DNA from: an uncultured Oscillospiraceae bacterium
Lineage (GTDB): Bacteria; Bacillota; Clostridia; Oscillospirales; Oscillospiraceae
DNA: 64,000 nt
Assembly: GCA_904419145.1 (NCBI GenBank)
Contig: CAJFQQ010000004.1
Coordinates: forward strand, 1 to 64,000
Reading direction: 5' to 3'
The notes beneath the pieces are model-generated. The model saw only the letters and a list, made by a program, of their open reading frames with translations. It ran no database searches and was not told the DNA's origin. Each line of letters opens with the position of its first letter. Position 1 is the first letter of the stretch. Position numbers and translations under genes: made by a program. Positions 60,344 to 64,000 of the stretch are shown one piece after another.

Positions 60344-61267
60344 TTACTTGCCGCGCAAAAAGCCTTCAATAATCTTTTCCTCCGCCTGCTCCTCTGTGAG
60401 CCCCAGCGTACGCAGCTTCACGATCTGCTCCCCGGCGATCTTGCCGATGGCCGCCTCGTGAATCAGCTCCGCGTCGATATCCCCGGCATACAGCTCCGGG
60501 GCGGCGTTCACCGTGCCGCGGTCCACCAGGATGGCGTCGCACTCGGAGTGGCCGGTGCAGCGGCAGTTACCTTTGATCCGGGAGCGGTATTCCTGTCGGG
60601 ATTCCCCTTTTGCCACAGACCGAGAGATCAGGTCAACCGCAGAATCTTCCCCGTCCATAGAGACCACAAAATCCGTCTGGGCAGTCTCCACACCATCGGT
60701 CATCAGGCTCTCGTGGATGGTGAGCCGGGCCCGGGGACCCAAGGTAGCCTCCGTCCGGCGGTCTGTGGTATCCACGCCGCCCAGCTGGATGGTCTCCATT
60801 TCCAGCGATGCACCCTCCCCCAGGGTAATCTCCGTCACCGGGTCGATGCGCTTGAGGCCGATGCCCTTTCCGGTGCCCACGTGCTTCTCCTTATAGAGGA
60901 CGCGGGCCCCCTTGTCCAGGAAGAAACGGTGGATACCGTTGTGCCGGGCCTCCCCCTCTCCGTCAGTGTGAACCCCGCAGCCGGCGATGATGGTCACATC
61001 CGCTCCGGCGGCTACATAGAAGTCATTATACACCAGGTCGTCCACATTGCCGTGGGTGACGCAGGCCGGGATATACACCGTCTCCTGCTGGGCATCGGCG
61101 TCGATGTGGATATCCAGCCCCGGCTTGTCCTGCTTGCTCTCAATATGGATGTGAGGCGTGGACTGCCGGGCGGCGCACTCGCCGTTTTCCCGGATGTTAT
61201 AGGCCCCCTGGAATTTTCCCTGATAGTCCGCTACCGCTTTAAGCAGCTGTTCTGTTGTGATGTTCAT
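60344..61267 (-). CDS. SufB/SufD-type Fe-S assembly protein (SmsB-like)
   Basis: This 307-residue beta-helix protein is a short SufB/SufD member with VTIIAGCGVHTDGEG, HNGIHRFFLDKGARVLYKEKH, and the C-terminal region GNCRCTGHSECDAILVDRGTVNAAPELYAGD and EAAIGKIAGEQI, carrying the Cys and Glu ligands expected at the scaffold site. It pairs with the SufC-type ATPase gene 12 bases upstream. This two-gene form without SufS, SufU or SufD is the minimal SUF-like system of anaerobes (SmsCB). It should assemble Fe-S clusters for the many Fe-S enzymes here. Confidence 0.92.
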   Translation of the reverse strand: MNITTEQLLKAVADYQGKFQGAYNIRENGECAARQSTPHIHIESKQDKPGLDIHIDADAQQETVYIPACVTHGNVDDLVYNDFYVAAGADVTIIAGCGVHTDGEGEARHNGIHRFFLDKGARVLYKEKHVGTGKGIGLKRIDPVTEITLGEGASLEMETIQLGGVDTTDRRTEATLGPRARLTIHESLMTDGVETAQTDFVVSMDGEDSAVDLISRSVAKGESRQEYRSRIKGNCRCTGHSECDAILVDRGTVNAAPELYAGDIDAELIHEAAIGKIAGEQIVKLRTLGLTEEQAEEKIIEGFLRGK

Positions 61268-61279
61268 CGTTCCGCCTCC

Positions 61280-62002
61280 TTACATGCCCTGATGGATGGG
61301 GCACAGGCCCTGCTTCTCCCCGGTCAGCAGCTGGGGCAGGATCTCCTCCCGGCTGCCGGACAGGCGAACCTGGCCGTCGGCAATGACCACGATCTCGTCG
61401 GCGATCTCCAGGATACGCTCCTGGTGGGAGATAACAAACAGCGCCCGGCGCCGCTCCTCCTTCAGACTGCGGAACACATCAATGAGATTGGAAAAGCTCC
61501 ACAGGTCGATCCCCGCCTCCGGCTCGTCGAATACCAGGAACCGGGCGTCCCTGCGGGCCAGAACCGTCGCGATCTCAATGCGCTTGCTCTCCCCGCCGGA
61601 GAGGCTGGCATCCACCGGTCGGTCCACGTAGTCCCGGGCGCACAGGCCCACCTTTCCCAAAACGCTGCACATGTCCTCCTCGCTGAGGGCATCTCCGGCC
61701 GCGATCTCCAGCAGATCCCGGACCGTGACGCCCTTAAAGCGGACCGGCTGCTGGAAGGCATAGGCGATTCCCCGCTTGGCCCGCTCCGTGATATCCAAGC
61801 CCGTAATCTCCTCGCCGTCCAGCAGGATCCGTCCCCCCGTGGGCGACGCCAATCCCGCCACCAGCTTGGCAATGGAGGTCTTGCCGCCTCCATTGGGCCC
61901 TGTCACAACGGTCAGCCTTCCCGGAGCGATCTCCAGGCTGACGCCTTTGACAATCTCCTCACCGTCTGGCGTTTTCCAATATACTTGATCGAGAGTTAGC
62001 AC
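61280..62002 (-). CDS. sufC: SufC-type ATPase (SmsC-like)
   Basis: This 240-residue ABC-type ATPase has Walker A GPNGGGKTSIAKL, signature SLSGGESKRIEIATVL, and Walker B FLVFDEPEAGIDLWSF. It drives the SufB-type scaffold encoded next. I chose the GTG at 62002, with GGAGGGG 4 bases before it. The frame is open 14 codons further but lacks a ribosome site. The cluster has an exact consensus promoter. Confidence 0.94.
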   Translation of the reverse strand: MLTLDQVYWKTPDGEEIVKGVSLEIAPGRLTVVTGPNGGGKTSIAKLVAGLASPTGGRILLDGEEITGLDITERAKRGIAYAFQQPVRFKGVTVRDLLEIAAGDALSEEDMCSVLGKVGLCARDYVDRPVDASLSGGESKRIEIATVLARRDARFLVFDEPEAGIDLWSFSNLIDVFRSLKEERRRALFVISHQERILEIADEIVVIADGQVRLSGSREEILPQLLTGEKQGLCPIHQGM

Positions 62003-62081
62003 ATAACCCCTCCTTATTCCTGATTTCCTATCATATCGGCACAAAATCCCGCACCGGCGGATATGTCAAGATCCAAGCCAT

Positions 62082-62110
62082 ATTATAGACATATGCCCAC
62101 AATCTGTCAA
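62082..62110 (-). promoter_or_regulatory. Promoter of sufC-sufB
   Basis: Exact consensus on the minus strand: TTGACA, 17 bases, TATAAT, about 80 bases before sufC. Confidence 0.8.
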
Positions 62111-62148
62111 CAGTTTTCCACCCCCCGACTCCTCACACACAGCAGAAG

Positions 62149-62178
62149 GAGCCATGTCCCGAACCCGGGACATGGCTC
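62149..62178 (-). terminator. Probable terminator after MATE gene
   Basis: Perfect 13-base stem GAGCCATGTCCCG/CGGGACATGGCTC; the tail CCTTCT on the minus strand has few T, so termination may be weak. Confidence 0.6.
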
Positions 62179-62190
62179 CTTTCCTCCCCT

Positions 62191-63567
62191 TCATGGATCA
62201 ATCGCTGCTTTCTGTGTTATCGGGGCGCCCATCCAGGAAAACAGGGCCCTGCGCCTCACCCGATAGTACAGCAGCCCTGCCAGATCCGCCAGGAACCAGC
62301 CAATGGGCACCGACCACCAGATCCCCACAACCCCCAGCGCCGGTACTGCCGAGAGAAGATAGGCCAGGGCCACCCGTGTTCCCAGGGAAATCACCGTCAG
62401 CACCACAGACATGCCAGGCCTGCCGAGCGCCCGATAGAGGCCGTACAGCAGGAACAGGCAGCCAATGCCGCAGTAGAAGGCCCCCTCGATGTGGAGATAG
62501 CGAATCCCCTCGGCAATGATCGCCGTCTCCTCCGCGCTGATAAAAATAAGCATCAGCGGCCGGGCCAGCAGCCACACGCCGGCAGAAATCACCACACAGA
62601 AAATCAGCGCTGCGATCACCGCCCCCCGCAGCCCCTCACGGATGCGCTTGTCCTGCCGGGCGCCGTAGTTCTGGGCGATGAAGATGGAGAAAGCATTTCC
62701 GAAATCCTGCACCGGCATATAAGCAAAAGAGTCAATTTTGACTGCCGCAGCAAATGCAGCCATCACCGTCGGCCCAAAACTGTTCACCAGCCCCTGTACC
62801 ATCAGTATCCCCAGATTCATCACCGACTGCTGCACACAGGTCAGGGCCGAAAAGCTGGTAATCTCTTTAATACAGGCCCAACGGATATGGAAATGGGAAC
62901 GTGCAACACGCAATTGCGGAAACCCAAACCAAGTATAGATTGCAATACCAATGCCGGATACATACTGGGAAATCACGGTAGCCTCTGCCGCGCCGGCCAC
63001 GCCCCGCTGCAGCCCCACCACAAACCACAGATCCAGGCCAATATTCAGAATCGCCGACACCGCCAGGAATCCTAACGGTACCACAGAATTCCCGACCGAG
63101 CGCAGCAGGGAAGCAAAATAATTATAGAGAAATGTGGCTGGAATGCCGCAGAAGATCACCAGCAGATAGTCCCGCATATACCCAATAACCTCTGGCGGAA
63201 CCTGCTGGAAGCGGAGGATCCATTCTAAGCCGAGGAAGGATACCCCTGTCAGAAGCACCGTTAAAATGGCAATCAACACAAAGGAGGCACACATTCCCTC
63301 CTTCATGCCTTCCAGATCATTCTGTCCGAACCGGATCGAAAATACTGCACCGCTGCCCATGCACAGCCCCAGCAAAATGGATGTCAGAAAGGTCATCAGT
63401 GTGTAGGAGGATCCCACCGCCGCCAGTGGATCCGCCCCCAAAAACTGTCCAACAATCAGCGTATCTGCCACGTTGTAGCACTGCTGGAGCAGGTTTCCCA
63501 GAATCATGGGCACCGCAAAGCAGAGCATCGTCCGCATCACAGATCCCCGGGTCAAATCTCCCTTCAT
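62191..63567 (-). CDS. MATE family multidrug exporter
   Basis: This 458-residue protein has 12 predicted helices in two halves of the MATE (NorM/DinF) family: FAVPMILGNLLQQCYNVADT at the start and the second-half counterpart with LMVQGLVNSFGPTVMAAFAA. It expels cationic compounds with Na+ or H+; the substrate is unknown. The ATG at 63567 follows AAAGG; a GTG three codons upstream is the alternative. It diverges from an Lrp/AsnC-type gene, and a TTCGAA inverted repeat lies between promoter and gene. Confidence 0.93.
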   Translation of the reverse strand: MKGDLTRGSVMRTMLCFAVPMILGNLLQQCYNVADTLIVGQFLGADPLAAVGSSYTLMTFLTSILLGLCMGSGAVFSIRFGQNDLEGMKEGMCASFVLIAILTVLLTGVSFLGLEWILRFQQVPPEVIGYMRDYLLVIFCGIPATFLYNYFASLLRSVGNSVVPLGFLAVSAILNIGLDLWFVVGLQRGVAGAAEATVISQYVSGIGIAIYTWFGFPQLRVARSHFHIRWACIKEITSFSALTCVQQSVMNLGILMVQGLVNSFGPTVMAAFAAAVKIDSFAYMPVQDFGNAFSIFIAQNYGARQDKRIREGLRGAVIAALIFCVVISAGVWLLARPLMLIFISAEETAIIAEGIRYLHIEGAFYCGIGCLFLLYGLYRALGRPGMSVVLTVISLGTRVALAYLLSAVPALGVVGIWWSVPIGWFLADLAGLLYYRVRRRALFSWMGAPITQKAAIDP

Positions 63568-63576
63568 ATCCTTCAC

Positions 63577-63612
63577 CTTTCGAATCGAAATTTTTATCTT
63601 ACGTTTCGAAAG
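63577..63612 (-). promoter_or_regulatory. Inverted repeat between MATE promoter and gene
   Basis: CTTTCGAA (63577-63584) and TTCGAAAG (63605-63612) are exact inverted repeats with 20 bases between, directly downstream of the -10 of the MATE promoter. Confidence 0.6.
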
Positions 63613-63613
63613 T

Positions 63614-63642
63614 ATTATATTCGTATGCTATCAGACTGTCAA
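63614..63642 (-). promoter_or_regulatory. Promoter of MATE gene
   Basis: Exact consensus on the minus strand: TTGACA, 17 bases, TATAAT. Confidence 0.8.
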
Positions 63643-63650
63643 TCCTCTGA

Positions 63651-63678
63651 TTGCATTTTGTCCAAAAGTCAGTATAAT
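63651..63678 (+). promoter_or_regulatory. Promoter of Lrp/AsnC-type gene
   Basis: TTGCAT, 16 bases, TATAAT, 25 bases before the start codon. Confidence 0.7.
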
Positions 63679-63703
63679 AAAGACAGGAAAGGAGGTGTCC
63701 GCT

Positions 63704-64000
63704 ATGTTTTTGGAGGGACTGGATGCGCTGGATCGAAGGATCGTGGAGCTGCTGATCCAAAATGCCCGCATGTCCTACTCCGAGATCGGGCAGCAGGTCG
63801 GGATCTCCCGCGTGGCTGTGAAACAGCGGGTCCAGTCGCTGGAGCGGCGGGGAATCATCGAGGAATATACCACCATCATCAATCCCCAGCGGATCAGCGG
63901 CGCCGTGTCCTGCTATTTCGAGATCGAGACCGCCCCGGAGACTTTTCATCAGGTGGTGGAACTGCTGCAGGAACAGGAGACTATCACCCAGATCTATCGT
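63704..64000 (+). CDS. Lrp/AsnC family regulator, cut by window end
   Basis: The first 99 residues are visible and the frame is open to the last base. The N-terminus is an AsnC-type helix-turn-helix: LDALDRRIVELLIQNARMSY then IGQQVGISRVAVKQRVQSLERRGIIE, followed by the start of the RAM ligand-binding domain (ISGAVSCYFEIETAPETFHQV). AAAGGAGG precedes the ATG. It diverges from the MATE gene and could regulate it, for instance at the TTCGAA repeat; this is inference from position. Confidence 0.92.
   Translation, partial: MFLEGLDALDRRIVELLIQNARMSYSEIGQQVGISRVAVKQRVQSLERRGIIEEYTTIINPQRISGAVSCYFEIETAPETFHQVVELLQEQETITQIYR

Noticed and set aside
60344..61267. SufD
   Set aside because: The gene is paired only with sufC, lacks a SufB partner, and keeps Cys and Glu residues in the C-terminal core, so SufB/SmsB-type is the better call.

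Overview
The window reads as chromosomal DNA of an anaerobic, GC-rich, low-oxygen-lifestyle Firmicute, most likely a gut-type Clostridia of the Oscillospirales kind. This is inferred from gene content: a SufBC-only Fe-S system, a fused xanthine-dehydrogenase-like Mo enzyme, CoA-disulfide reductase with rhodanese, NADP-type glutamate dehydrogenase, a BusR regulator, strong GGAGG ribosome sites, consensus TTGACA/TATAAT promoters and no outer-membrane genes. No phage, IS element or CRISPR array was seen; the window looks like core and accessory metabolism in about 66 genes.

Layout. 0.3-4.3 kb: a metal-efflux locus (ArsR and AraC regulators on the minus strand; a free HMA metallochaperone and a Zn/Cd-type P-ATPase on the plus strand) with two copies of an operator-like sequence. 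4.5-8.6 kb: one minus-strand operon, pit-DUF47-ktrB-ktrA, for phosphate and potassium, behind a long leader with an attenuator-like hairpin. 9-10.9 kb: HxlR regulator, a duplicated repeat, tRNA-Thr(CGT) and an AT-rich spacer. 10.9-14.3 kb: ddl-murF-tsaD. 14.5-18 kb: a lipoprotein, an SLH-like secreted protein, a second ArsR, a DUF6465 protein and a GGDEF remnant. 18-20.6 kb: a fused Mo hydroxylase.

20.7-31.3 kb is a thiamine region: thiN, a TPP riboswitch before thiT, a second TPP riboswitch before thiSFGH-tenI-thiE-HAD-thiD-thiC. The set makes thiazole and pyrimidine, joins them to thiamine phosphate, imports thiamine and pyrophosphorylates it. No ThiL was found here, so the embedded HAD phosphatase may link ThiE to ThiN.

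31.3-42.8 kb: an HPr-like protein without the active-site His, a PfkB kinase with a strong palindrome on its promoter, and a peptide cluster (ABC peptide importer, two class-C beta-lactamase-type serine hydrolases, one enolase-superfamily dipeptide epimerase) that probably takes up and breaks down cell-wall or D-amino-acid peptides. 42.8-49.2 kb: Ogt, asparaginase, CoA-disulfide reductase, rhodanese, HAD, a candidate free-standing RNA, an amidohydrolase and a small alkyltransferase-like protein.

49.2-53.3 kb: an osmolyte operon, busR-opuCA-opuCB-opuC(permease/SBP fusion), with a bipartite inverted repeat on a consensus promoter that fits c-di-AMP/BusR control. 53.4-55 kb: a TlpA-like lipoprotein, a 48-residue CXXC membrane protein and a NapH-like ferredoxin membrane protein. 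55.2-60.1 kb: PFK, polyphosphate kinase and glutamate dehydrogenase. 60.3-62 kb: the SufB/SufC pair. 62.2-64 kb: a MATE exporter divergent from an Lrp/AsnC regulator that runs off the window end.
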